A stretch of 64,000 nt of DNA from Pelagibacterales bacterium SAG-MED20 (GCA_014653975.1 JACWDR010000001.1:90001-154000), one strand, 5' to 3'; counted from the stretch's first letter, positions 39,733-49,292 are shown. A program made the numbers and translations. Notes: generated by a model from the letters alone, not told the origin.

Positions 39733-40422
39733 TTAGTTCATATTCCTTTGATGATAAAATTGTTCAACTTTTTCTAAAAACTTATGTTGATATTCTTCTA
39801 GTTTTGCACCTTGAATTCTAAAGTCTTGGAATAAATTATCTACAGTACAAAGTAAAACAATTCCCTGGGTAATTCTTGAATTATACACAACGTTATGAGC
39901 TAATGAATAAGCTCCTAGTTGAAGATAATAGTCCTCAATCCATTCTTCTCTTTTGAGTTTATTAGATTGTTTAAAATCAATAATAGTTTCTTGACCCTCG
40001 TAAACTCCACATGCATCGCAAGTTCCCGCATATTTTCCTGGGTAGTACAATGTTGCTTCTGTACCCCAGATTTCTGTTAGTTTATTTTTTATACCTTGTT
40101 CAATAATTTCATCGGCCATTTTTTTTGATTTATTGTCCCCTTCTTCCAGTAGCTCTAAGTTTAACTGACCTAATAGATACTTTTCTAAAAAAGCATGCAT
40201 TGATGTTCCTCTATTACTTGCATCATTTTTAATTCTATTTGCTTCAGTTATTCCCACTCTTGCCTTCCAATTGGCAAGTGAGGCTTTTTTTTCTTCACTT
40301 TGAGTTGCTTGCAAAATTGAAGTTACAGAGGGTAATTTTTCTTGATTTACAGCATACATTCTTGAGCCACTAATCATTGATCTCATAGATTTTGGGTAAA
40401 AAAATTTACTATTCCACTTCAT
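39733..40422 (-). CDS. PD-(D/E)XK exonuclease, MGME1/phage RecB-like
   Basis: ORF; LPSVTSILQATQ, ASNRGTSMHAFLE, YAGTCDACGVYEGQETIIDFKQSNKLKREEWIEDYYLQLGAYSLAHN. Confidence 0.85.
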   Translation of the reverse strand: MKWNSKFFYPKSMRSMISGSRMYAVNQEKLPSVTSILQATQSEEKKASLANWKARVGITEANRIKNDASNRGTSMHAFLEKYLLGQLNLELLEEGDNKSKKMADEIIEQGIKNKLTEIWGTEATLYYPGKYAGTCDACGVYEGQETIIDFKQSNKLKREEWIEDYYLQLGAYSLAHNVVYNSRITQGIVLLCTVDNLFQDFRIQGAKLEEYQHKFLEKVEQFYHQRNMN

Positions 40423-40468
40423 GAAAATACTTATTACTCATTATTAATTATAATGATATTATAAAATT

Positions 40469-41587
40469 ATGATTGAAGCATTAATATACATTTCTTTTGG
40501 GTTTATTTCTTTTGGAATTGTGTGGCATTTTTTCTTAAGATCAAAAAAAGAGGATGATTCGCAATCTAAACTGGTGCTAGCAACAAGAGATGCTGAACTT
40601 AAAGCGGCTGAAGATGCTAAAGGAGTTTTAAGCTTACAATTACAAAAAATTGAAGATGAAAGAGACAAAGCATATGGAATGATGCAAGACGTAAATGCAT
40701 ATAAAGAACTCACACAAAATTCTTTTCAAAAATATGAAAATGTTGTTACAGAATATAAAAATTTTCATGAAAAATTAACTGGAAATATTAAATATCAAGG
40801 TAAATTTAATGAAATTATTTTAAAAAGATTATTAGAAAAAAATGGTTTTAAAGAAAATATCGATTTCATTGTAGGTAAAAAACAAAGCACTTATGATGCT
40901 GATGAGAATATAACCAAAGATGTAAAACCAGATTTTATTTTACAAATGCCTGAAGGCAAAAATATTATTGTTGATTGTAAAGTATCATTAGATAATTGGA
41001 CACAATTTATTAATGAAAAAGATCCAAAAGAAAGAGATAGGCAGTTAACAAAACATATTGACTCCGTTAAAGATCATATAAAAAAGCTATCTAACAAAAA
41101 TTATAATAAATTATATAATTTGAATTCATTTCAATCAATAATTATGTTTATGCCCTTTGAGACAAGTTACATTAGTGTTTTAGAAAAAGACCAAGAGCTA
41201 TTAGATGAAGCATTTAAGTCGAATATTTTATTATCAGGACCATCTTCATTTATGGCTTTATTAAAAATAATTGAACAATTAAAAAGTCAACAAAAGCAAG
41301 TAGATAATATTAGTAAAGTAATTGGATCTGCTGAAATTATTTTTGATAAATATGTGAATTTAAAAGAGTCCATAAAGAAAGCAATTTCTTCATATAATTC
41401 TCATGCAGGGCATTTGAAAAAAATTGTAACTACAGCCTACGGTAATCAAGGACTTGAAAAACAAATTAAAAAATTAAAGGATGAACATGGTCTTCTACCT
41501 GGAAAACAACTGTCTGAAATCTCATCTGAGGAGAGTGTTGTGGCTAATATTGATGATCCTGAGTCAGAAGAAAATAAATGGAACTAA
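40469..41587 (+). CDS. rmuC: DNA recombination protein RmuC
   Basis: ORF; TM plus coiled coil, then QGKFNEIILKRLLEKNGFKENIDFIV...VKPDFILQMPEGKNIIVDCKVSLDNW. Confidence 0.92.
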   Translation: MIEALIYISFGFISFGIVWHFFLRSKKEDDSQSKLVLATRDAELKAAEDAKGVLSLQLQKIEDERDKAYGMMQDVNAYKELTQNSFQKYENVVTEYKNFHEKLTGNIKYQGKFNEIILKRLLEKNGFKENIDFIVGKKQSTYDADENITKDVKPDFILQMPEGKNIIVDCKVSLDNWTQFINEKDPKERDRQLTKHIDSVKDHIKKLSNKNYNKLYNLNSFQSIIMFMPFETSYISVLEKDQELLDEAFKSNILLSGPSSFMALLKIIEQLKSQQKQVDNISKVIGSAEIIFDKYVNLKESIKKAISSYNSHAGHLKKIVTTAYGNQGLEKQIKKLKDEHGLLPGKQLSEISSEESVVANIDDPESEENKWN

Positions 41588-41709
41588 TTTTTATACTTAA
41601 AATAATAATAATTATAAGTGCAGTTGTTACAGCTTATGCTGTACTTAGAAACCTTGATATTATTAAGATTATTTTAGTTTATTTTAAAGACTTAATTCTT
41701 AGAAAATAA
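41578..41709 (+). CDS. Small 43-aa single-TM protein (absent from the supplied ORF track)
   Basis: ATG within the end of rmuC (10-nt overlap): MELIFILKIIIIISAVVTAYAVLRNLDIIKIILVYFKDLILRK*. Confidence 0.45.
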   Translation: MELIFILKIIIIISAVVTAYAVLRNLDIIKIILVYFKDLILRK

Positions 41710-42384
41710 TTTAACTAACTTTTTAACTAAACTTTTTTTAGTTGATGATTTAGAAATCATCATACAAGCTTCTGATTTTAATATTTCACCATCTTTAAGT
41801 ATTCGAAGATTATTTGCTCTCAAGGTTTCTCCGGTTGATGTAATATCAGTTATAATCTCAGAGGAACCAGTAAAAGGGTATGCCTCCGTTGCCCCTAAAC
41901 TACCGACTAATTTAAATTGAGTAACACCTTTAGCAAATAAAAACTCTCTTGTTAAATTTGGATATTTCGTTGCAACTCTTAATCTTTTATTCTTTCTATC
42001 CTTAAATTCAAAAGCAATTTCTTCTAGATCTGCAACAGTTTGAACATCAATCCAGGGATCTGGAATGGCTACAACTAAGGTTGCTTTACCAAATCCGTAC
42101 TTCTTAACTACATTAATTTTATTTTGAATATTAATTTCACTCTCTTTTAATAAATCATAACCAGAAAAACCAAAATCTAAAGATCCATCTCCAAGTCTCT
42201 CGACTATCTCCCTTGCATGTAAATATAGTATCTTAACATTAGATAAGTTTTTAATGGATCCTAATAAATCTCTTTCTCCTCTTTCAGATACTAATTTTAA
42301 TTTATTCTTTTTAAAAATTCTTAAAATATCTTTTCTAAGACGACCTTTACTTGGAATTCCAATATTGATTATATTTTTTATCAT
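41692..42384 (-). CDS. hisG: ATP phosphoribosyltransferase (short form)
   Basis: ORF; IGIPSKGRL, LDFGFSGYDLLKE, ADLEEIAFEFKDRKNKRLRVATKYPNLTREF; partnered with hisZ. Confidence 0.94.
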   Translation of the reverse strand: MIKNIINIGIPSKGRLRKDILRIFKKNKLKLVSERGERDLLGSIKNLSNVKILYLHAREIVERLGDGSLDFGFSGYDLLKESEINIQNKINVVKKYGFGKATLVVAIPDPWIDVQTVADLEEIAFEFKDRKNKRLRVATKYPNLTREFLFAKGVTQFKLVGSLGATEAYPFTGSSEIITDITSTGETLRANNLRILKDGEILKSEACMMISKSSTKKSLVKKLVKLFSKN

Positions 42385-43436
42385 TAAGAATTTAAATTTA
42401 AAGCAGCTCCTACTGCTGAAACTTGCGTTTTAGATCCAAGATCTGAAATTAATTTGTCATATCGTCCACCATTGATTACGTTAATATTTTTAGATTTAAA
42501 TTTAACATCAATTTTAAAAACCATACCTGTGTAATATTCTAATTGGCGACCAAAAGATGCTGAAAATTTTACATTTAATTTTTGAATTTTGTTTAATGAA
42601 GTTGGGAAATATTTTTGGTCTACAACCAAGTTAATTTTATTTTTTTTAAAGAAGGCATTAAGTTTTTTAGCAGCTTCATTTATTGGGCAATTAATCTTTA
42701 AAAAATCTTTAATAATTTTTGATACATTTTTACCTCTACTTGCTCTTCTTGGATCTTTAATTTTATTATCAAATCTCTTTAAAATTTCTTCAATTGATCT
42801 CCCAGCAACTACTGTTTGTTGCTTACCTTTTAACATTTTTTGATATCTTTTTTTATCAACTTCAACAATTGTTGGATCAACATCTGAATTCGTTTCTAAC
42901 CTTTTTAATAAATCATTAAAGTAATCTTCTCTCCAAAAATGTCTTGAAAGCCTTAGCTTCCATCGTTTTGGAATATCTAACTTTGAAATTAATAAATTGA
43001 AAATCTCAACATTTCCAATCTTTAGAGTTCCTTTTGTATAACTTAAATTTGATAAAGATTTTAAAGCAGTATTAATAATTTCCTTATCATCATTTTTTTC
43101 GTCTTTAGAGCCAATTATTTCAAAGCCCACTTGGTTCCTAATAATTGAGTCTTTTTTATTATTTGATTTTCTGTACGCCTGACCACTATAAAATATTTTT
43201 TCTTTACCACTTAGGTTGTTTTCTAAGTACCTTAAGCACGATGCAATGGTGAGATCGGGTCTGAGACATAGTTCGCTGCCATTCTGATCAATAAATGAAA
43301 AAATAAATTTTCTAAAGCTCTCTCCTGATCTTTGTACAATATGATTAGCTTCAATTACTGAGGGTAAATCAATGTATTTAAATCCCTTCGATTTTACCGA
43401 TCTAAGGATTTTTTCAGATAAATTTTTTGATTTCAT
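42384..43436 (-). CDS. hisZ: ATP phosphoribosyltransferase regulatory subunit
   Basis: ORF; HisRS-like fold protein between hisS and hisG; LRPDLTIASCLRYL, YYTGMVFKI, GGRYDKL. Confidence 0.9.
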   Translation of the reverse strand: MKSKNLSEKILRSVKSKGFKYIDLPSVIEANHIVQRSGESFRKFIFSFIDQNGSELCLRPDLTIASCLRYLENNLSGKEKIFYSGQAYRKSNNKKDSIIRNQVGFEIIGSKDEKNDDKEIINTALKSLSNLSYTKGTLKIGNVEIFNLLISKLDIPKRWKLRLSRHFWREDYFNDLLKRLETNSDVDPTIVEVDKKRYQKMLKGKQQTVVAGRSIEEILKRFDNKIKDPRRASRGKNVSKIIKDFLKINCPINEAAKKLNAFFKKNKINLVVDQKYFPTSLNKIQKLNVKFSASFGRQLEYYTGMVFKIDVKFKSKNINVINGGRYDKLISDLGSKTQVSAVGAALNLNS

Positions 43437-44811
43437 TAATTAAATTTTCTTTAGGAAATGTAACTTGATTGTTTTCACCCTTAACACCTAAAAGGTTTTT
43501 TATAGTAATTGTATTATCTTTAAATTCATTTTCACCACAAATAATGGCAACAGGGCATTGTTTTTTATTTGCATAGGTTAATTGTTTTCCAAGATTTTTC
43601 TTACTATCTAAAAATATTTCAGAATTAATATTATTATCTCTTAATATACTTAAAATCTCATAATAATTTTTCAAATATTTTTGATCCATTACACAAATAA
43701 TAGCCGGTTTTATTTCATCAGCTTCAGTTTGGTCAAGCTGCAACATTGCAAATAATAATCGATCAACTCCAATGCTGAAACCTGTGCCAGGAATATCTAC
43801 ACCCTTAAATCTTGAAATAAGTTTATTGTATTGGCCACCTGAACATATGCTGCCAATATCTACTTCTTTACCCTTACTATTACTGGCTTTGAAATTTAAA
43901 TTTGTTTCTACGCAAAAACCATCATAATAGGCAAGCCCTCTAACAATCGTAAAGTTAGTTTTAATCTGGTCTGAATAATCTCCATAACTTAAAATTCCAA
44001 ATAGTTCTTCTAATTCTTGTATTCCTTCTTGAGATAATGGATTTTTTAAATTTTTTTTTAATTCTTTTAAATTTTTGACTTTTAAGAAATTAATAATCTG
44101 AGAAGCTTCCTTTTCACTTAAATTTGCACCTTTAGTTATTGCCCCACTAGAATCTTTTCTCTCTTTTTTTAAAAGATCTTCTACACCTTTTAAACCAAAT
44201 CCAGGTTTATCTAGTTTATCAATAGCACGCATGACTTTGATTTTTTTTTCTTCAGAAATCTTTAATTCTTCAATTAATCCTTGAACAATTTTTCTATTAC
44301 TTACATTGATAAAGAATTGATCTTTTTTTAAACCACATGCTATAAGGGTGCTTGCTATTAAATTGCAAAGTTCAGCATTTCCTTGTGCGGGATTGATATT
44401 ACCTACTATATCACAATCTGCTTGAGTAAATTCTCTATAACGAGCATTTCCTGCTTTTTCATTTCTAAACACGTTTTGGATCGCATACCTCTTATAAGGT
44501 AAAGGTAGTTCCTGATTATTTTGTGCAACAAACCTAGCTAATGGACTTGATAAATCATATCTAAGAGTAATATTTTTTTTACCATCATTAAATGAGAATA
44601 CATCTGACATAGGATTGCTATCATCATCTGCAAGAAATGATCCTATGTTTTCACTAATTTCAAAAGATGGTGTTTCAAGTGGCTCAAAACCAAATTTTAT
44701 AAAATTATTCTCAATAATTTTAATCAGCTTCTTCTTGAGAACTAATTTCTTATTCCATCTATCTTCAAAACCTGAGGGTAACCCAGGGGTTAATTTATTT
44801 TCTTTATTCAT
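43414..44811 (-). CDS. hisS: Histidyl-tRNA synthetase
   Basis: ORF; start MNKENKLTPGLPSGFEDRW at 44811 (the longer ORF start runs into the tRNA); LRYDLSSPLARFVAQN, GLAYYDGFCVE, GTGFSIGVDRLL. Confidence 0.95.
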   Translation of the reverse strand: MNKENKLTPGLPSGFEDRWNKKLVLKKKLIKIIENNFIKFGFEPLETPSFEISENIGSFLADDDSNPMSDVFSFNDGKKNITLRYDLSSPLARFVAQNNQELPLPYKRYAIQNVFRNEKAGNARYREFTQADCDIVGNINPAQGNAELCNLIASTLIACGLKKDQFFINVSNRKIVQGLIEELKISEEKKIKVMRAIDKLDKPGFGLKGVEDLLKKERKDSSGAITKGANLSEKEASQIINFLKVKNLKELKKNLKNPLSQEGIQELEELFGILSYGDYSDQIKTNFTIVRGLAYYDGFCVETNLNFKASNSKGKEVDIGSICSGGQYNKLISRFKGVDIPGTGFSIGVDRLLFAMLQLDQTEADEIKPAIICVMDQKYLKNYYEILSILRDNNINSEIFLDSKKNLGKQLTYANKKQCPVAIICGENEFKDNTITIKNLLGVKGENNQVTFPKENLINEIKKFI

Positions 44812-44816
44812 TTTTT

Positions 44817-44891
44817 TGGTACCCGGGCTGAGAATCGAACTCAAACTTAAAGTTCCACAAACTTTCGTGCTAACCGTTACACCACCCAGGC
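44817..44891 (-). tRNA. tRNA-His (anticodon GUG), encoded CCA
   Basis: Minus strand GCCTGGG-TG-GTGT/GCAC-G-AAAGT-TTGTGGA-ACTTT-AAGTT-TTGAG-TTCGATT-CTCAG-CCCGGGT-A-CCA folds as a cloverleaf; loop gives GTG anticodon. Confidence 0.95.
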
Positions 44892-45093
44892 ATACTCCTT
44901 GTTTATATTATTTTTATGTGGATTTAAAATTATATTATAAATAAATAGCCTATAGGCTATGGAAACAAACTCTGTGGGTACTTTTTTGAGTCTTTCTATA
45001 TTTAATATTTAAAATCATTGCCGATCTTTTAGACAATTAATAATAATATTCAAGACTTAAATTTAGTTTAACTATTCTATAAATTTAGTTCAA

Positions 45094-45306
45094 CTAGTCT
45101 ATTTTTTTTAAATTAACAGCAGAGGGGCCTTTCGGACCATCCTCAAGTTCAAACTCTAGCTTATCACCTTCATTTAAAAAACGCATTCCTGCAGATTTTA
45201 CAGCTGATGCATGAACAAAAGCATCTTTTTCTTTGTCTTCTCTTTCTATGAAGCCAAAACCTTTTTTACCATTAAACCATTTAACTGTGCCTTTTAGTAC
45301 GCTCAT
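45094..45306 (-). CDS. cspA: Cold-shock domain protein
   Basis: ORF; GTVKWFNGKKGFGFIEREDKEKDAFVHASAV. Confidence 0.97.
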   Translation of the reverse strand: MSVLKGTVKWFNGKKGFGFIEREDKEKDAFVHASAVKSAGMRFLNEGDKLEFELEDGPKGPSAVNLKKID

Positions 45307-45397
45307 TTTTTCTTATCCTTTTTTTTTATATAAAAAAATTATTTTATTTCTTTATTATTTTCAATAGTAATTTGAGTATTCTTATATAATGAAAGTG

Positions 45398-45472
45398 TGG
45401 TGCCTCGAGCATGATTCGCACATGCGACACAAGCCTTTTCAGGGCTCTGCTCTACTCCTGAGCTACCGAGGC
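45398..45472 (-). tRNA. tRNA-Phe (anticodon GAA), encoded CCA
   Basis: Minus strand GCCTCGG-TA-GCTC-AGGAGTA-GAGC-A-GAGCC-CTGAAAA-GGCTT-...-GCATG-TGCGAAT-CATGC-TCGAGGC-A-CCA. Confidence 0.95.
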
Positions 45473-45478
45473 ATCTAT

Positions 45479-45694
45479 TTACCCTCTAAAAGTAATTCTT
45501 CCTTTAGTTAAGTCATATGGGGTCATCTCCACCTGAACCTTATCTCCTTGAAGAACTCTAATTCTATTCTTTCGCAATTTGCCAGCTGCATGTGCAGTTA
45601 CAATATGACCATTTTCTAGTTTTACTCTGAACATTGCATTAGGTAAAAGATCTTCTACAATTCCTGAGAAAGACAGCATTTCTTGTTTTGACAA
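45479..45694 (-). CDS. infA: Translation initiation factor IF-1
   Basis: ORF of 71 aa; [62 protein letters not shown]. Confidence 0.97.
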   Translation of the reverse strand: MSKQEMLSFSGIVEDLLPNAMFRVKLENGHIVTAHAAGKLRKNRIRVLQGDKVQVEMTPYDLTKGRITFRG

Positions 45695-45696
45695 AT

Positions 45697-46983
45697 TTAT
45701 TTTCTCCTAATTCTTTTTTCTACCGATCTAGCGTGTCCTACTAAATTTTCGTAGTTTGCAAGTGTTATAACTGATGGACCAAGGGTTTCAATCCCTTTTT
45801 TTGATAGGTTTATATAAGAAATCCTTTTATAAAATTCATTGACACTAACACCACTTGAATATCTAGCTGAAGAATTAGTTGGTAATATATGATTAGAGCC
45901 AACATTATAGTCAGTCATAGCCATTACGGCATACTTCCCTAAACAAATAGATCCTGAGTTTTTAATTTTTCCAATTATTTTTTTATAATTTTTAATATTA
46001 AGCTCTAAATGTTCTGGTGCAATTTTATTTACAGTTTCAACAATTTTTTTATCAGATTTCATATAAATTAAAATTCCATTGTTAATCAAACTATTTTTTG
46101 CAGTTTTTGTTCTCGGTAAACCTTTTAATTGTTTATTAATTTCTTCATTAACTTTTTTGATAATTAATTTATCTTTTGAAATTAAAATACATTGAGCAAG
46201 ATTATCGTGTTCCGCTTGTCCTATAAGGTCACTTGCAATCCATTCTGGATTTGAAAACTTATCACACACAATTGTAACTTCTGAAGGTCCAGCGATCATA
46301 CCTTCAATTCCAACTTCTCCAAAGACTTCCTTTTTAGCAGCCACCACGTAAGAATTTCCTGGGCCAACAATTTTATCAACTTTTTTAATTTTTTTAGTAC
46401 CATACGCAACTGCTGCAATCGCTGAAGGTCCGCCCATTGAATAGATCTCTCTAATTTTACATTTTTTTGCAGCGTATAATACTGCTGGGTTTTGCTTACC
46501 TTTTTGACCCGGATTAATCATCACCAATCTTTTAACACCAGCAACAATTGCTGGAATTGCATTCATTAAAACACTTGATGGGTATGAGGCAGTTGAACCT
46601 GGCACATAAATTGCAACAGATTCAATTGGAATATACTTATATTCCAATTTATTTTTCAGTTTATCTGTATAAGAAATATCTTTAAATTTTTGCAAGGAGT
46701 GAAATTTATAAATTCGATTATAAGCAAGGTCGATCGCTTTTTTAACTTTTGGATCTAAGGACTTTATTGCTTTAATTATTTTTTGATGATTTGGAATAAT
46801 AATGTTATTTTTATTAAATCTTTTTTCATATTTTAAAACAGCTTTATCACCATTTTTTTTAATATCTTTAATTATTCTAGAAACTGAAACTGAATCAAGC
46901 TGAACTTTACCTTTTCGTTTAGACAACAGTTTAGCTAAAACTAAGTCAAAGTTTTTAATCTTACTATCTAGTATCTTAATCAT
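45697..46983 (-). CDS. hisD: Histidinol dehydrogenase
   Basis: [61 protein letters not shown]. Confidence 0.96.
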   Translation of the reverse strand: MIKILDSKIKNFDLVLAKLLSKRKGKVQLDSVSVSRIIKDIKKNGDKAVLKYEKRFNKNNIIIPNHQKIIKAIKSLDPKVKKAIDLAYNRIYKFHSLQKFKDISYTDKLKNKLEYKYIPIESVAIYVPGSTASYPSSVLMNAIPAIVAGVKRLVMINPGQKGKQNPAVLYAAKKCKIREIYSMGGPSAIAAVAYGTKKIKKVDKIVGPGNSYVVAAKKEVFGEVGIEGMIAGPSEVTIVCDKFSNPEWIASDLIGQAEHDNLAQCILISKDKLIIKKVNEEINKQLKGLPRTKTAKNSLINNGILIYMKSDKKIVETVNKIAPEHLELNIKNYKKIIGKIKNSGSICLGKYAVMAMTDYNVGSNHILPTNSSARYSSGVSVNEFYKRISYINLSKKGIETLGPSVITLANYENLVGHARSVEKRIRRK

Positions 46984-47378
46984 TAATCTATTTTATTTTG
47001 ATCATCTAGAGTTACTTCAATTATTTCTGTCGATAAAGTTATATACGCATTATTAGTAAAAATTAAGCTTATCTCATAATTGTCATTATTTTTTAGATAA
47101 TCTATAGTTACCAATTCAAGTTTTTGCTCAACATGCTCCTGTTTGATGTTTTTTGACTTTACTCCATCTACAAAATCAAATTTACAAATACTATTTATTT
47201 TTTTTCCCTCATTTTCTGTTTCAATCTTAGTTCGTTTTAAAGATAATAAAAAAACCTTATTTTTTTGAAGATATTTAATATCACCAACTTTTATCTCAGC
47301 TCCAGCACAACATGCTGAAATCATTTGCAACCCCTCATTATCGTTAGCTATAATTTTTGATAAATATTTTTTTTTCAC
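46983..47378 (-). CDS. DUF2948 family protein
   Basis: ORF between murA and hisD, the usual alphaproteobacterial position of DUF2948. Confidence 0.8.
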   Translation of the reverse strand: MKKKYLSKIIANDNEGLQMISACCAGAEIKVGDIKYLQKNKVFLLSLKRTKIETENEGKKINSICKFDFVDGVKSKNIKQEHVEQKLELVTIDYLKNNDNYEISLIFTNNAYITLSTEIIEVTLDDQNKID

Positions 47379-48631
47379 TAATTAACTCTTCTAATTTTAG
47401 CACCAACTTTTTTTAATTTCTTTTCTATATTTTCATACCCTCTATCAAGGTGATATATTCTGTTAATTATAGACCTCCCATTAGATGCAAGCGCTGCAAG
47501 TATTAAGGAGACAGATGCTCTTAAATCTGTTGCCATCAATTCTGCAGCTTCAAATTTAATATTTCCATTAATTGAAGCTTTGTTTCCATTAATAGAAATT
47601 TTTGCTCCCATTCTATTTAACTCTGCTACGTGCATAAATCTATTTTCAAAAATTTCTTCTCTAATGTAAGACTTCTTGTTAGCTTTACACAGTAAGACCA
47701 TAATTTGAGCCTGCAAATCTGTTGGAAATCCTGGGTAAGGTGATGTTTTTACATTTATACTTTTAATCTTTTTACTTCCTTGAATTAATATTTCATTTTT
47801 TTTTTTAACAATTTTTGCTCCCATTTTTTTAAGAATATTAATTTCTGTACTAATAATCTTTGGATCTATTCCTATAATCTTTAAATTTCCTTCGGTTAAA
47901 GCAGCAGCAATTAAGTAAGTGCCTGCTTCTATTCTGTCTGGCATCACATGATATTTTATTTCACTAAGATAATTTACCCCATTAATTTCAATTCTTCTTT
48001 TTGTTAACCATTTAATATCACATCCTAACTTAATTAAAAAATTAACTAAGTCTTTAATTTCAGGTTCTATTGCACAGTTTGATAATATTGTTTTTCCTTT
48101 AGCTAAACACGATGCAATAATTAAATTTTCTGTAGCACCAACTGAAATTTTTGGAAAATTAATACTTGCTCCAACTAAACCCTTAGGAGCATCTGCATAA
48201 ACATACCCTTGGATAATCTTATATTTTACTCCAAGTTTTGATAATGCTTGCAAATGTATATCAACTGGTCTAGTGCCAATGGCACAACCTCCTGGTAAAG
48301 ATACTTTTGCTTTACCAAATTTTGCAAGCAATGGGCCTAGAACTAATATTCCCGCTCTCATAGTTTTAACAAGGTTATAAGCTGCAAAAGTTTTTATTTG
48401 TTTATTGTTATTAACAGTTAATATTTTTTTATTTTCGTCTATAGAAGAACCTAAAGATTTCAACAGGGTTATCATTGTTTCAATATCTTTTACTTTAGGT
48501 AAATTTGTTAGAGATATTTTTTTATTTGATAGTAAAGTGGCAGCTAAAATTGGGAGAGACGCGTTTTTAGAACCTGAAATTCTAATTTGTCCCTTGAGCT
48601 TTGCTGCTCCAAAGACTTCCAGTTTTTTCAT
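47378..48631 (-). CDS. murA: UDP-N-acetylglucosamine 1-carboxyvinyltransferase
   Basis: ORF; ISGSKNASLPILAATLL, LPGGCAIGTRPVDIHL (active Cys), RFMHVAELNRMGA. Confidence 0.96.
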   Translation of the reverse strand: MKKLEVFGAAKLKGQIRISGSKNASLPILAATLLSNKKISLTNLPKVKDIETMITLLKSLGSSIDENKKILTVNNNKQIKTFAAYNLVKTMRAGILVLGPLLAKFGKAKVSLPGGCAIGTRPVDIHLQALSKLGVKYKIIQGYVYADAPKGLVGASINFPKISVGATENLIIASCLAKGKTILSNCAIEPEIKDLVNFLIKLGCDIKWLTKRRIEINGVNYLSEIKYHVMPDRIEAGTYLIAAALTEGNLKIIGIDPKIISTEINILKKMGAKIVKKKNEILIQGSKKIKSINVKTSPYPGFPTDLQAQIMVLLCKANKKSYIREEIFENRFMHVAELNRMGAKISINGNKASINGNIKFEAAELMATDLRASVSLILAALASNGRSIINRIYHLDRGYENIEKKLKKVGAKIRRVN

Positions 48632-48633
48632 GA

Positions 48634-49191
48634 TTATACTTTTGGTAAAGTTACACCTGTTTGACCCATATACTTACCTTTACGGTCCGCATATGAGGTT
48701 TTTGGTGCTTGATCTCCTTTTAAAAATAAAAATTGAGCAACCCCCTCGTTCGCATATATTTTTGCTGGTAGTGGAGTAGTATTAGAAAATTCAAGAGTAA
48801 CTGTGCCAAAAAACTCCGACTCAATGGGTGTTACGTTAACTATAATTCCAGTTCTTGCATATGTACTTTTACCAACAACAATACACATAATGTCTCTTGG
48901 AATTTTAAAAATTTCTATTGTAGTGCCTAAGGCAAAAGAATTAGGAGGGATAATAATATATTCAGAACTTTTTTTTGTAACAAAATTATCTGAAGTGAAC
49001 TTTTTGGGATCAACGATTGAAGAATTTACATTATGAAATATTTTAAATTCATCAGCTACTCTCGCATCATAACCAAATGAACTTAAACCATAAGAAATTT
49101 TACCATCTCTAATTTGCTTATCTACAAAAGGAGAAATCATGGCCTCTTCAAGCGCAAGTTTTCTAATAGATTTATCGGAAAGTACTGACAT
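48634..49191 (-). CDS. dcd: dCTP deaminase
   Basis: [71 protein letters not shown]. Confidence 0.96.
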   Translation of the reverse strand: MSVLSDKSIRKLALEEAMISPFVDKQIRDGKISYGLSSFGYDARVADEFKIFHNVNSSIVDPKKFTSDNFVTKKSSEYIIIPPNSFALGTTIEIFKIPRDIMCIVVGKSTYARTGIIVNVTPIESEFFGTVTLEFSNTTPLPAKIYANEGVAQFLFLKGDQAPKTSYADRKGKYMGQTGVTLPKV

Positions 49192-49292
49192 TATTTACTT
49201 TTCTTCTTGTTTTTTTTTTGAAAAATTTTTCTTTTTTTAAGATTTTTTTTAAGCGCTAAACTTAATCTTTCATTTTTTTTTTTAACACTCAT
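49191..49292 (-). CDS. Small Lys-rich conserved-type protein (33 aa, absent from the supplied ORF track)
   Basis: Minus-strand reading [33 protein letters not shown]; resembles alphaproteobacterial RLAxALRxNLRRRKxQ small proteins; TAATG overlaps with both neighbours. Confidence 0.55.
   Translation of the reverse strand: MSVKKKNERLSLALKKNLKKRKIFQKKNKKKSK

Noticed and set aside
44812-44844. Extended hisS start (MSSILSPGTKKMNKENK...)
   Set aside because: The first 11 codons fall in the tRNA-His 3' half and linker; the MNKENK start at 44811 is far more plausible.
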